Shown in pieces: positions 1-8,010 of a stretch of DNA of 64,000 nt. A program made the position numbers and the translations under genes. Positions within the stretch are counted from its first letter, which is position 1; every line of letters begins with the position of its first letter. This stretch comes from Stutzerimonas stutzeri (GTDB lineage Bacteria > Pseudomonadota > Gammaproteobacteria > Pseudomonadales > Pseudomonadaceae). Under the pieces are notes generated by a model. The model saw nothing but the letters and a program-made list of their open reading frames with translations, was not told where the DNA came from and made no database searches. Location of the stretch: contig NZ_POUT01000002.1 in assembly GCF_002890915.1 (NCBI RefSeq), forward strand, positions 372,001 to 436,000, in the 5' to 3' direction.

Positions 1-1
1 C

Positions 2-388
2 GAGGCGGCCCAGCGGCGCATGATGCAGGCGGTGCCCGAGGCGGACGTGGTGATCACCAACCCGACCCACTTCGCCGTCGCCCTGAAATACGATGCCGCC
101 AAGGGCGGGGCGCCGATGCTGCTGGCCAAGGGCAGCGATTTCCTGGCGCTGAAGATCCGCGAGATCGCCCAGGAGCATCAGGTGACCGTGCTCGAGTCCC
201 CGGCACTGGCGCGGGCGGTCTACTACTCCACCGAGCTGGAACAGGAAATCCCCGCCGGCCTCTACCTCGCCGTGGCGCAGGTACTGGCCTACGTCTACCA
301 GTTGCGCCAGTACCGCGCCGGCAAGGGCCGTCGCCCCGATCCGCTGAACGACCTGCCGATCCCGCTGGATCTGCGTAGGGATGAATAA
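2..388 (+). CDS. flhB: FlhB C-terminal part (flagellar type III export switch), 5' truncated by window edge
   Basis: The window opens inside this gene; about 129 C-terminal residues are present. FlhB is the export-gate protein that switches flagellar substrate specificity from rod/hook to filament after self-cleavage. The autocleavage motif NPTH is present (residues of codons near 59-70), followed by the usual FlhBCC domain with the conserved GxDxxA-like segment (KGSDFLALKIREIA). The end is a charged, proline-containing tail. It should be followed by flhA, but here sodC and an integron lie between them. High confidence from the NPTH motif and from flhA downstream. Confidence 0.95.
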   Translation, partial: EAAQRRMMQAVPEADVVITNPTHFAVALKYDAAKGGAPMLLAKGSDFLALKIREIAQEHQVTVLESPALARAVYYSTELEQEIPAGLYLAVAQVLAYVYQLRQYRAGKGRRPDPLNDLPIPLDLRRDE

Positions 389-392
389 TTCT

Positions 393-430
393 GAAGCTTG
401 AAGCCAGAGAAAGTATCAGCTTCCAGCTTC
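393..430. terminator. Inverted repeat between convergent flhB and sodC
   Basis: A 12-nt arm at 393-404 pairs with 419-430 (11 of 12 positions). It lies in the 51-bp gap between two convergent genes, a likely bidirectional terminator. There is no strong T-tract, so this is a structural guess. Confidence 0.4.
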
Positions 431-439
431 CAACTGCTT

Positions 440-961
440 CTATTCGATCACCCCGCAGGCAACCCGCGCGCCGCCACCGCCCAGCGGTTGCGGATGGTCG
501 GCGTGGTTGTCGCCGCCCTGGTGGACCATCAGCGCCAGGCCCTTGATGTCGCCGAGGCTCTTCAGCCGTGGGGCCAGCACCGGCTGGCTGGCCTTGCCCT
601 CGCTGTCGACGTACAGCGCCGGCAGGTCGCCCATGTGTCCGTCGCCCCAGGGCTCGCCGTGCTTGCCGGTGTTCTGCGGGTCCCAGTGGCCGGTGGCGGC
701 GGCTGCCGCGGTGGGTTTGCCGTCGACCTCCGCCGGCTCGCAGCTGCCCTTGGCGTGGATGTGGAAGCCGTGCGTGCCCGGCTGCAGGCCGCTCAGCTCG
801 GGGCGAAACACCAGGCCGTATTCGCTGCTGTCGATCTTCACACTGCCCACCGATTCGCCGATGCCCTGCGCGCTGACGGCGTTGACCTTCACGCTCAGCG
901 TTTCGGCCTGAACGGCGAGGGCGCTGCAGCCGGCCAGCGCGGCGATGATCCACTGTTTCAT
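440..961 (-). CDS. sodC: Periplasmic Cu/Zn superoxide dismutase
   Basis: 173 aa. Converts superoxide to peroxide and oxygen in the periplasm. A Sec signal peptide ([18 protein letters not shown]) precedes the mature domain. Metal ligands of the SodC family are visible: HGFHIH, the GHWDPQ and H-rich segment around residues 95-110, and the C-terminal [13 protein letters not shown] with the disulfide Cys. A good ribosome site (AAGGAG-type) lies just upstream of the ATG. It is convergent with flhB and sits beside intI. Its place inside the flhB-flhA interval is unusual and may mark a hot spot for insertion. Confidence 0.93.
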   Translation of the reverse strand: MKQWIIAALAGCSALAVQAETLSVKVNAVSAQGIGESVGSVKIDSSEYGLVFRPELSGLQPGTHGFHIHAKGSCEPAEVDGKPTAAAAATGHWDPQNTGKHGEPWGDGHMGDLPALYVDSEGKASQPVLAPRLKSLGDIKGLALMVHQGGDNHADHPQPLGGGGARVACGVIE

Positions 962-1070
962 GTCGAAGCTCCTTCCCTTAATAGAGAAAAAAGCGGCATT
1001 CCGCCGCCGGTCACCATCTGACTGCCCGGCGGTGCGAGGGTTCGGGGGACTCGAGGTTCGGAGATTTTCT

Positions 1071-2032
1071 CTAGCGATCCAGCGGACTCAACACCGCCAA
1101 ACCGCCGCGGTTGAGCACGTGGGTGTAGATCATGGTGGTTTTCACGTCGGCGTGGCCGAGCAGCTCCTGCACCGTGCGGATATCCTGGCCCGCCTCCAGC
1201 AGGTGGGTGGCGAAGGAATGGCGCAGCGAATGGGGCGTCGCATGCTTGATCAGACCGGCACGCCGTGCCGCCTCGCGCACGGCGCGTTGAATGGTCTTTT
1301 CGTGCAGGTGATGGCGAAAGATCCGCTGACTGCGCGGGTCCCGCGAACGATTGACCGATGGGAATACGAGCTGCCAGCCCCACTCCTTCGCCGCATTCGG
1401 ATACTTGCGCGCCAGGGCGAAGGGTAAATTGGCCTCGCCAAACCCGTCCGTCAAATCCTCCTGATGCAGCCGTCGAACCTTATCCAGGTAAGCCTGCAAC
1501 GGCTCGACGATACGCATGGGCAGCATGGTCACCCGATCCTTCTGGCCCTTGCCATCGCGCACCAGAATCTCGCGACGGGCGAAGTCCACGTCCTTGACCC
1601 GCAGCCTGAGTGCCTCCAGCAGACGCAAGCCCGAGCCATAGAGCAGGTTGGCGACGATCCAGCCCACGCCCTGCAATTGCGTCAGCAAGGCCTCCACCTC
1701 GGCACGGGTCAACACTACCGGCAGATGGGCTGCTTCGCCCGCACGATACCTTGCAACCAGGGCAGATCCAGCTTGAGCACCTCTTTGTAAAGAAACAGCA
1801 AGGCAGCCAAGGCCTGGTTCTGCGTCGAAGCAGCCACGTCCCGCCTCACCGCCAGATGCGTCAGAAAGGCCTCGATCTCCGCTGCGCCCATCTCTGCTGG
1901 ATGCCGATAGCGATGGAAGCGGATATAGCGTTTTGCCCACTCGGCATAGACAGTTTCGGTACGGATGGAATAGTTTCTGACTCGAATCTGCTGGCGTAGC
2001 TGATCCAGCAGCTTGGGCTTGCCGTCATCCAT
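1071..2032 (-). pseudogene. intI: Integron integrase IntI, split by a frameshift
   Basis: Tyrosine recombinase of the integron type. The N-terminal part (from the ATG at 2032; [20 protein letters not shown]) runs in one frame to about 1725. The rest ([15 protein letters not shown] onward) is in another frame down to 1071. The two halves join near 1720-1735, where the known family sequence reads roughly [14 protein letters not shown]. The IntI-specific insertion is present ([11 protein letters not shown]). Catalytic residues are visible: Arg in [27 protein letters not shown] and Tyr in MIYTHVL. It reads away from the cassettes, as in other integrons. The frame break could be real or a sequence error. 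Confidence 0.9.
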
Positions 2033-2173
2033 GTCGCGTTTCTCCCTGAGTGCTGTCGCGGTTGCCGCGACCACCTTCAAGCTAGACAAGGACTCACGAG
2101 ACGACAAGGAAGATTATGCGACAGGTGTCGTGGGTAAACGCGACAGCAGTGTCGCCTAATTAATAGTTGGGCG
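2033..2173 (+). other. Probable attI side of the integron
   Basis: Interval between the intI start and the first core site GTTGGGC (2167-2173), which fits GTTRRRY with cassette 1 starting at 2168. It holds a perfect palindrome at 2055-2071 (7-bp arms, 3-bp centre) and two GCGACA...TGTCG-type imperfect palindromes at 2118-2130 and 2139-2155. These could be integrase-binding or regulatory sites; that role is inference. No clear cassette promoter or LexA box was found. Confidence 0.6.
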
Positions 2174-2195
2174 TAAAAGCGCCGAGGGAGCGATC

Positions 2196-2933
2196 GTGGT
2201 CATAAGCTACACAAACGGATACCAGTTTCTATACAAGGTTGTTCTGATAATCGGAAACTTCGTCGCTCTCGGAGTGGTTTTGACTATCGTGGATGCTATC
2301 CCGGATAGCGCTATTGATTGGATCCCGGAGTGGCTGCAAATCATTCTTGGGATCGGCATCTTTATAGGTACGCTTGCGTTCGCGCCTTTAATCTACTCGA
2401 AAACAGTCCTTCCTTGGTGGAGTTCTTCTTGGCTTTATGTTCGCCTCAATCTCGGTGTATCCATCGATCCGGCTGAGGCGGAAAAGATCAGCTTCTTGTT
2501 TGATGGCTCGATGCCGGGAGGGAAATGGTACCCACTTCATGGCTTTCGAGAGATTGAAGGAGAGTTCAGACGCGAAGCGCTCTTTGTCTTTGCGAACAGG
2601 GTGTCTAGGGAAAACGGTTGGAAAATCCCGTTTCCTGAGTATGAGCCAGCTCAAGAAAACCGAACAAAAGAAGAAAACGTTCGAGATAGTGGCGCCGCGC
2701 AACGGGCAAGAATTGAACAGATAATCATGGAAAGTCATCGGGTGCTTGGAATAACCGAGTTACCGACGAGCTTTGATGCAGTAAAGATGGCATATCGGAG
2801 AAAGATCGCTCAATACCACCCAGATAAATTCGCGGGCGAACAGGCAGAGGTAATCAGATACGCCGAAGAGACCGCGAAGAAACTCAATGGGGCGTATTCG
2901 ATTCTCGAAAAATACTATCAAACGGTATCGTAA
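2196..2933 (+). CDS. Membrane protein with C-terminal DnaJ (J) domain, cassette-borne
   Basis: 245 aa from a GTG start that has a strong GAGGGAG ribosome site 5 nt upstream. Two hydrophobic segments are visible (about residues 13-33 and 47-66), followed by a soluble central region of no recognised family. A J-domain lies at about 181-245 with HPD at 208-210 in the context AQYHPDKF. J-domains stimulate Hsp70 ATPase, so the protein probably recruits DnaK to the membrane; that is inference. The next gene starts 3 nt after its stop, so the two are probably coupled in translation. AT-rich, foreign composition. Confidence 0.8.
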   Translation: MVISYTNGYQFLYKVVLIIGNFVALGVVLTIVDAIPDSAIDWIPEWLQIILGIGIFIGTLAFAPLIYSKTVLPWWSSSWLYVRLNLGVSIDPAEAEKISFLFDGSMPGGKWYPLHGFREIEGEFRREALFVFANRVSRENGWKIPFPEYEPAQENRTKEENVRDSGAAQRARIEQIIMESHRVLGITELPTSFDAVKMAYRRKIAQYHPDKFAGEQAEVIRYAEETAKKLNGAYSILEKYYQTVS

Positions 2934-2936
2934 TTC

Positions 2937-3590
2937 ATGCCGATAGTAACGTGCGCTTCATGTGGTGCCAAAAACAAGATTGACCGATACCGCGCTGGGA
3001 AACTTGCTATTTGTGGTCGGTGTGGGGCTAGGTTGCCTGAGCCGGCGCACATCAAAACGTTCCGTTTCTTTACTAAGAACTGGGCGTGGGTTGTTCTTCT
3101 TTCTCTCGCGGGTGGAGCGTGGATTGCAGGTTCACTTCCGGCCTCCAATAGCCATAGTGGTTCCTCCAGAAGTGCATCTGCGCCCGTCACTCCGCGCTGT
3201 ACTCCAATTGCGATTTCTGCGGGAATTCACCGCCTGTACACGAACAAAGAAAGAATTGCTCCGTTCACAATCGTCGCTCCACACGGATCGAATTACTATG
3301 CAAAGCTGGTGGATTCGGTGACAAATACAGATGTTATGTCAATGTACGTTATAGGAGGGCGTCCTCTGGAGATTGATGTTCCGCTCGGTACGTATCGGTT
3401 GAAGTATGCTAATGGAAGTGTGTGGTGTGGAGAGTCGTTGTTGTTCGGGGAGCGAACAGCATATGGTCAAGCGCAGTCAACGTTTGAATTTTCCGTTCAA
3501 GGTAACCGAGTTTCGGGTTACACGGTAGAGTTAATTCCACAAACTCACGGAAACCTTCGAACAAAGTCGATTCGTGCTTCGGAGTTTTAG
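2937..3590 (+). CDS. Zinc-ribbon, single-pass membrane protein of unknown function, cassette-borne
   Basis: 217 aa. The N-terminus has two CxxC pairs (C6/C9 and C26/C29), a likely zinc ribbon. A transmembrane segment follows at about 50-66, then a Ser-rich linker and a beta-rich C-terminal region (about 85-205) with no family recognised. Topology would put the ribbon in the cytoplasm and the beta region in the periplasm, by inference. There is no clear ribosome site of its own; it starts 3 nt after the DnaJ-domain gene, which suggests coupling and a shared job. Function unknown. Confidence 0.72.
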   Translation: MPIVTCASCGAKNKIDRYRAGKLAICGRCGARLPEPAHIKTFRFFTKNWAWVVLLSLAGGAWIAGSLPASNSHSGSSRSASAPVTPRCTPIAISAGIHRLYTNKERIAPFTIVAPHGSNYYAKLVDSVTNTDVMSMYVIGGRPLEIDVPLGTYRLKYANGSVWCGESLLFGERTAYGQAQSTFEFSVQGNRVSGYTVELIPQTHGNLRTKSIRASEF

Positions 3591-3606
3591 GTGGCGAGCA
3601 ATGATC

Positions 3607-3682
3607 GCCCAACAAAGCCATCAACGAGGACGCCCAAAAGCGCTGTCGCACTTTTGGGCGCCTGTTATGGCTGGCGTTAGGC
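3607..3682 (+). repeat. attC1 recombination site (76 bp)
   Basis: Left core GCCCAAC (3607-3613), right core GTTAGGC (3676-3682), with internal inverted repeats such as CGCCCAAAAG/CTTTTGGGCG between 3631 and 3661. It forms the long imperfect hairpin expected of attC. Confidence 0.9.
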
Positions 3683-4290
3683 GACTAATTGAAGTGTTCT
3701 TGCACTCTTGGAGACATATGAACGCACTCGTCAGACGGCTCAACCGCATGAAAATCCTCGGGGGCATGCTTGCTTTTAGCCGCCCTAAGCTTCTTAGTCA
3801 CCTCCTGCGAGCAACGTACAGCCATGAAACCGGATTTTGATCAAGCACTCCAAAGCCATCTTGCATCAATAGCATCCCGTGATATTAGTGCCTTCAAAGA
3901 AAATCTCACCCTCGACGACACCCTCTACACTGTTGTTCAAAATGGACACGCCTTTACAAAGCGATCAGAGCTAATCGCAATCCATGAGCAATGGTTCAAA
4001 GACCCCAACTGGATTTGGAAAGGAGAAGTGGTTCATAAGGTGGTTGGAACGGATATGGCAATGGCGCTTATCAAGTATCAGTACCAGGCCAAGCTGGAAG
4101 ATGAGCCGTTTAGTACGTGGCTTGTATATGTTTTCCAGCTACAAAATGGGAAATGGCGGATCGTGCATGATCAAAACACCGCCCAAGACTACGTTGCATT
4201 CGCACGGTCAGCCGGGATCGAAGTCAAGTAGGAGTCGCCTAACAATTCATTCAAGCCGACGCCGCTTCGCGGCGCGGCTTAATTCAGGCG
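3677..4290 (+). mobile_element. Integron gene cassette 2
   Basis: Begins at the core GTTAGGC shared with attC1 (cut after 3676) and ends in attC2 (GTTAGGC at 4290-4296). The attC2 left core GCCTAAC is the exact complement of the cassette's 5' core. It carries one gene. Its attC is 60 bp against 76 bp in cassette 1, so the two cassettes probably come from different sources. Confidence 0.9.
3770..4231 (+). CDS. NTF2/SnoaL-like (DUF4440-type) protein, probable lipoprotein with disturbed start
   Basis: 153 aa if started at the TTG (GGGGG ribosome-like tract 6 nt upstream), or 135 aa from the ATG at 3824 (MKPDFDQALQSHL). The body has the cone-shaped NTF2-like pattern: a helix, ALIKYQYQAK, then FSTWLVYVFQLQNGKWRIVHDQ. 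The TTG start gives a short signal with lipobox LVTSC but no basic N-region. A frame-shifted ATG at 3748 would supply MKILGGML; removing one base near 3770 would join the two into a textbook lipoprotein signal. Function unknown. Confidence 0.6.
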   Translation: MLLAALSFLVTSCEQRTAMKPDFDQALQSHLASIASRDISAFKENLTLDDTLYTVVQNGHAFTKRSELIAIHEQWFKDPNWIWKGEVVHKVVGTDMAMALIKYQYQAKLEDEPFSTWLVYVFQLQNGKWRIVHDQNTAQDYVAFARSAGIEVK

Positions 4291-4296
4291 TTAGGC
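4237..4296 (+). repeat. attC2 recombination site (60 bp)
   Basis: Left core GCCTAAC (4237-4243) and right core GTTAGGC (4290-4296) enclose inner complementary arms (AAGCCGACGCCGC / GCGGCGCGGCTT). This is a short, classical 59-base-element size. Confidence 0.9.
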
Positions 4297-4418
4297 GGTA
4301 TTGGTTTTTGGTTCGTGCGGGCATGGAGATCCGAAAGCTTCATTCCCTTCCGGTTTCTCGATTATGTAGGCCTGCTTGCCTAGCAGCAGAGACTTGCAGC
4401 TGCCGCCGCCGGAAAAGT

Positions 4419-4434
4419 TGGACCCCTTCTTGCT
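4419..4434 (+). promoter_or_regulatory. Sigma-54 (RpoN) promoter for flhA
   Basis: TGGACCCCTTCTTGCT has GG (4420-4421), ten bases, then GC (4432-4433), the exact -24/-12 spacing. It lies 60 bp before the flhA start and downstream of attC2, so the integron left it intact. FleQ/RpoN control of flhA is known in Pseudomonas. Confidence 0.7.
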
Positions 4435-4493
4435 ATACCCCCGGCAGGGCGCGTTTCGCGTCAAGAATCCGTTCTGTATCGCCGGGGGCTACG

Positions 4494-6614
4494 TTGGATC
4501 GCACGCAACTCATCAATATGCGCAACAGCCTGACGGGCGTGGGCCGTGGCAACCTCGGGGTGCCGCTGCTGCTGCTCGTGATGATGGGCATGATGATGCT
4601 GCCGGTGCCGCCGTTCCTGCTGGACGTGCTGTTCACCTTCAATATCGCGCTGTCGATCGTCGTGCTGCTGGTCAGCGTCTACGCGCTGCGCCCGCTGGAT
4701 TTCGCGGTGTTCCCCACCATCCTGCTGGTGGCCACGCTGATGCGCCTGGCACTGAACGTGGCCTCGACCCGGGTGGTGCTGATCCACGGGCACGATGGCG
4801 GCGATGCGGCCGGCCAGGTGATCAAGGCGTTCGGCGAGGTGGTCATCGGCGGCAACTACGTGGTCGGCGTGGTGGTGTTCGCGATCCTGATGATCATCAA
4901 CTTCGTGGTGGTGACCAAGGGTGCCGGGCGTATCTCCGAGGTGAGCGCACGCTTCACCCTGGATGCGATGCCGGGCAAGCAGATGGCGATCGATGCCGAC
5001 CTCAATGCCGGCCTGATCGATCAGGCCGAGGCCAAGCAGCGCCGCGCCGAGGTTTCTTCCGAGGCGGATTTCTACGGTTCCATGGACGGTGCCAGCAAGT
5101 TCGTGCGCGGCGATGCCATCGCCGGCCTGCTGATCCTGTTCATCAACCTGCTCGGTGGTATCGGCATCGGCATGGCGCAGCACGGCATGAGCTTCAGCGA
5201 TGCCGGCAAGGTGTACGCGCTGCTGACCATCGGCGATGGCCTGGTGGCGCAGATTCCTTCGCTGCTGCTGTCCACCGCTGCGGCGATCATGGTCACGCGT
5301 GTCACCAGTTCCGAGGACATGGGCAAGCAGGTCCAGCGGCAGATGTTCGCCTCGCCCAAGGCGCTGGCGGTGTCGGCGGTGATCCTGATCGCCATGGGCC
5401 TGGTGCCGGGCATGCCGCACGTTTCGTTCCTCGGCCTGGGCTTCGTGGCCGCCGCCGGTGCCTACTGGATCTGGCATCGCCAGAAGCAGCTCAAGCAGCA
5501 GGCCGAGCAGGAAGTCCAGAAGCAGCAGGACATGCTGCCGGCACAGCGCGCGGCGGAAACCAAGGAGCTGGGCTGGGACGACGTCACGCCGGTGGACATG
5601 GTCGGCCTGGAGGTCGGTTACCGGCTGATCCCGCTGGTCGACCGCAACCAGGGCGGGCAACTGCTGGCGCGGATCAAGGGGGTACGCAAGAAGCTGTCGC
5701 AGGACCTGGGCTTCCTCATGCCATCGGTGCACATCCGCGACAACCTCGACCTGCTGCCCAATGCCTACCGTCTGACCCTGATGGGCGTGAGCCTGGCCGA
5801 GGCGGAGGTCTATCCGGACCGGGAACTGGCGATCAACCCCGGCCAGGTGTTCGGCCCGCTCAACGGTATTGCCGCCCGGGACCCGGCGTTCGGCCTGGAG
5901 GCGGTCTGGATCGAGGGCAGCCAGCGCGATCAGGCGCAGTCGCTGGGCTATACCGTGGTGGATGCCAGCACCGTGGTCGCCACGCATCTCAACCAGGTAC
6001 TGCACAAGCACGCCCACGAACTGTTGGGGCACGAGGAGGTCCAGCAACTATTGCAACTGCTGGCCAAGAGCTCTCCCAAGCTGGCCGAGGAGCTGGTGCC
6101 GGGCATGGTCTCGCTGTCGACGCTGCTGAAGATCCTGCAGGCGCTATTGCAGGAGCAGGTGCCGGTGCGTGACATCCGCACCATTGCCGAGGCCATCGCC
6201 AATGTCGCCGGCAAGAGTCAAGATCCCGCCGCGATGGTCGCCGCGGTACGCGTCGCCTTGTCCCGGGCAATCGTGCAAAACGTTGTGGGACTAGAGCCGG
6301 AGCTGCCTGTGATCACTCTGGAGCCCAGGTTGGAACAGATCTTGCTCAATAGCCTGCAGAAGGCCGGTCAGGGTTCGGAAGATGGCGTCTTGCTGGAGCC
6401 GGGCATGGCCGAGAAGCTGCAACGGTCCCTGGTAGAAGCGGCACAGCGCCAGGAAATGCTCGGCAAACCGGCGGTCCTGCTGGTGGCCGGGCCGATCCGG
6501 GCGATGCTGTCGCGCTTCGCCCGGCTGGCGGTCCCGAACATTCATGTTCTGGCCTACCAGGAAATACCGGACAACAAGCAGGTCACCATCGTTTCGACGG
6601 TGGGTCAGAATTAA
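4494..6614 (+). CDS. flhA: FlhA flagellar export-gate protein
   Basis: 706 aa from the TTG at 4494, which has GGGGGC about 6 nt upstream; this N-terminus (DRTQLINMRNSL) and length match known Pseudomonas FlhA. The ATG at 4518 is a weaker choice. The N-terminal half has about eight membrane segments with the FHIPEP-type signature region (ALRPLDFAVFPTILLVATL). The C-terminal cytoplasmic domain docks chaperone-substrate complexes. It forms the nonameric ring under the flagellar export pore. First gene of the flhA-flhF-fleN-fliA run; driven by its own sigma-54 promoter. Confidence 0.97.
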   Translation: MDRTQLINMRNSLTGVGRGNLGVPLLLLVMMGMMMLPVPPFLLDVLFTFNIALSIVVLLVSVYALRPLDFAVFPTILLVATLMRLALNVASTRVVLIHGHDGGDAAGQVIKAFGEVVIGGNYVVGVVVFAILMIINFVVVTKGAGRISEVSARFTLDAMPGKQMAIDADLNAGLIDQAEAKQRRAEVSSEADFYGSMDGASKFVRGDAIAGLLILFINLLGGIGIGMAQHGMSFSDAGKVYALLTIGDGLVAQIPSLLLSTAAAIMVTRVTSSEDMGKQVQRQMFASPKALAVSAVILIAMGLVPGMPHVSFLGLGFVAAAGAYWIWHRQKQLKQQAEQEVQKQQDMLPAQRAAETKELGWDDVTPVDMVGLEVGYRLIPLVDRNQGGQLLARIKGVRKKLSQDLGFLMPSVHIRDNLDLLPNAYRLTLMGVSLAEAEVYPDRELAINPGQVFGPLNGIAARDPAFGLEAVWIEGSQRDQAQSLGYTVVDASTVVATHLNQVLHKHAHELLGHEEVQQLLQLLAKSSPKLAEELVPGMVSLSTLLKILQALLQEQVPVRDIRTIAEAIANVAGKSQDPAAMVAAVRVALSRAIVQNVVGLEPELPVITLEPRLEQILLNSLQKAGQGSEDGVLLEPGMAEKLQRSLVEAAQRQEMLGKPAVLLVAGPIRAMLSRFARLAVPNIHVLAYQEIPDNKQVTIVSTVGQN

Positions 6615-6629
6615 TCGAGGGTACAGGCC

Positions 6630-7919
6630 ATGCAGGTCAAACGTTTCTTCGCCGCCGATATGCGCATCGCCATGAAAATGGTGCGCGACGAGCTGGGCGC
6701 CGATGCCGTGATCATCGGCAATCGCCGGGTCGCCGGTGGCGTCGAGCTGACCGCTGTGCTCGATTACCCGATGCAATCGGCGCCGGCGGCCAAGCAGCCG
6801 AACCCGGCCCTGGAAGCCGAGCTGCGCAAGACCCAGGCGCGCCTCGCCAGTGCGCATGCGGAGCTGGGCGCGTCTGGGCGCGGAAAGGATCAGGGCCGTC
6901 AACTGCTTGACGAGAAGCCCGCCGCAGCGGCCATGCCGCAACCCGAGCCGGTTGCCGCCGCTCCCGCGACGCTCGATCCGCGCGCGGTCGAGGCGATGTA
7001 TTCCGAACTGCACGGCCTGCGCGAACTGATCGAGGTGCAGCTCGGTTCGATCGCCTGGGGCCAGGAGCAGAGCCGCCGGCCGCAGCAGGCCAGCCTCTGG
7101 CGGCGCCTGCAGCGCCTCGGCCTGCCGGCCGAGCTGTCGCGCAGCCTGCTGGACAAGGTCGCCGCCATCAGCGAGCCGCGCCAGGCCTGGCGCATGCTGC
7201 TGGCGCACCTGGCCCAGGCGATCAAGGTCAGCAAGCAGGAGCCGCTGGAAGAGGGTGGCGTGATCGCCCTGGTCGGCCCGGCCGGGGTCGGCAAGACCAC
7301 CACGCTGGCCAAGCTGGCGGCGCGCTACGTACTCAAGTACGGCGCGCAGAACATCGCCCTGGCGAGCATGGACAACTACCGCATCGGCGCCCAGGAACAG
7401 CTCAAGACCCTCGGCCGGATTCTCGACGTGCCGGTGGTGCAGCTGGATCCGAGCCAGCCGTTGAGCAAGACCTTGGCCCCCCTGGCGCGCAAGCGGGTGG
7501 TCCTGATCGATACCGCCGGCCTGCCGGCCAGCGATCCGACGCTGCGCATGCAGCTCGAGGCGCTGGCCGACCGCGGTGTGAAAGCGAAGAATTATCTGGT
7601 GCTGGCTGCGACCAGCCAGAGCCAGGTGCTCAAGGCCGCCTGGCACAACTACCGGCGCTGTGGCCTGGCAGGTTGTATCCTGACCAAACTGGACGAGGCC
7701 GGCAGCCTGGGCGATGTACTCGGGCTAACGATCAGCCAGCATCTGCCGATAGCCTACCTCGCCGACGGGCCGCGTATTCCGGATGACTTGCATCTGCCGC
7801 GCAGTCATCAACTGGTCAGTCGGGCGGTGAGCCTGCAGTCCGGTGAGGAGCCGAGCGAGGAGGCGATGGCCGATATGTTCGCCGGCTTGTACAACGATTC
7901 CTCGCGGCGGGCTGGATAA
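6630..7919 (+). CDS. flhF: FlhF signal-recognition-type GTPase, polar flagellum placement
   Basis: 429 aa. N-terminal basic region (MQVKRFFAADMRIAMKMV), a variable middle, then an SRP-like NG domain with P-loop GPAGVGKTTT and later motifs VVLIDTAGL and TKLDEAGSLG. FlhF marks the cell pole and recruits the first flagellar basal-body parts; FleN counters it. It starts 15 nt after flhA with an AGGGTACAGG-type ribosome site, so it is in the same operon. Confidence 0.96.
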   Translation: MQVKRFFAADMRIAMKMVRDELGADAVIIGNRRVAGGVELTAVLDYPMQSAPAAKQPNPALEAELRKTQARLASAHAELGASGRGKDQGRQLLDEKPAAAAMPQPEPVAAAPATLDPRAVEAMYSELHGLRELIEVQLGSIAWGQEQSRRPQQASLWRRLQRLGLPAELSRSLLDKVAAISEPRQAWRMLLAHLAQAIKVSKQEPLEEGGVIALVGPAGVGKTTTLAKLAARYVLKYGAQNIALASMDNYRIGAQEQLKTLGRILDVPVVQLDPSQPLSKTLAPLARKRVVLIDTAGLPASDPTLRMQLEALADRGVKAKNYLVLAATSQSQVLKAAWHNYRRCGLAGCILTKLDEAGSLGDVLGLTISQHLPIAYLADGPRIPDDLHLPRSHQLVSRAVSLQSGEEPSEEAMADMFAGLYNDSSRRAG

Positions 7920-8010
7920 GCGTGAGACAGCGGTATTCGAATAAATCAGATGCGTTCGATCCGGGCGCATCGCCGGCCGTGTGGCCCCAGCAAGATATAG
8001 GCGTGTGAAC

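Larger units (their letters stand above)
2168..3676 (+). mobile_element. Integron gene cassette 1 (two genes)
   Basis: Bounded by the core GTTGGGC at 2167-2173 and by attC1 ending in GTTAGGC at 3676-3682. The attC1 left core GCCCAAC (3607-3613) is the exact complement of the cassette's 5' core GTTGGGC. This is expected of a cassette inserted as a circle, and it fixes the boundaries. Base composition is clearly more AT-rich than the chromosome around it. Two genes in one cassette is less common than one. Confidence 0.9.

Noticed and set aside
2033..2110. LexA box controlling intI
   Set aside because: No CTG-N10-CAG of good quality was found near the intI start.
4461..6047. 528-aa reverse-strand reading frame across flhA
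   Set aside because: Shadow of a GC-rich gene: His/Gln/Asp-rich with no domain, while the plus strand is clear FlhA.
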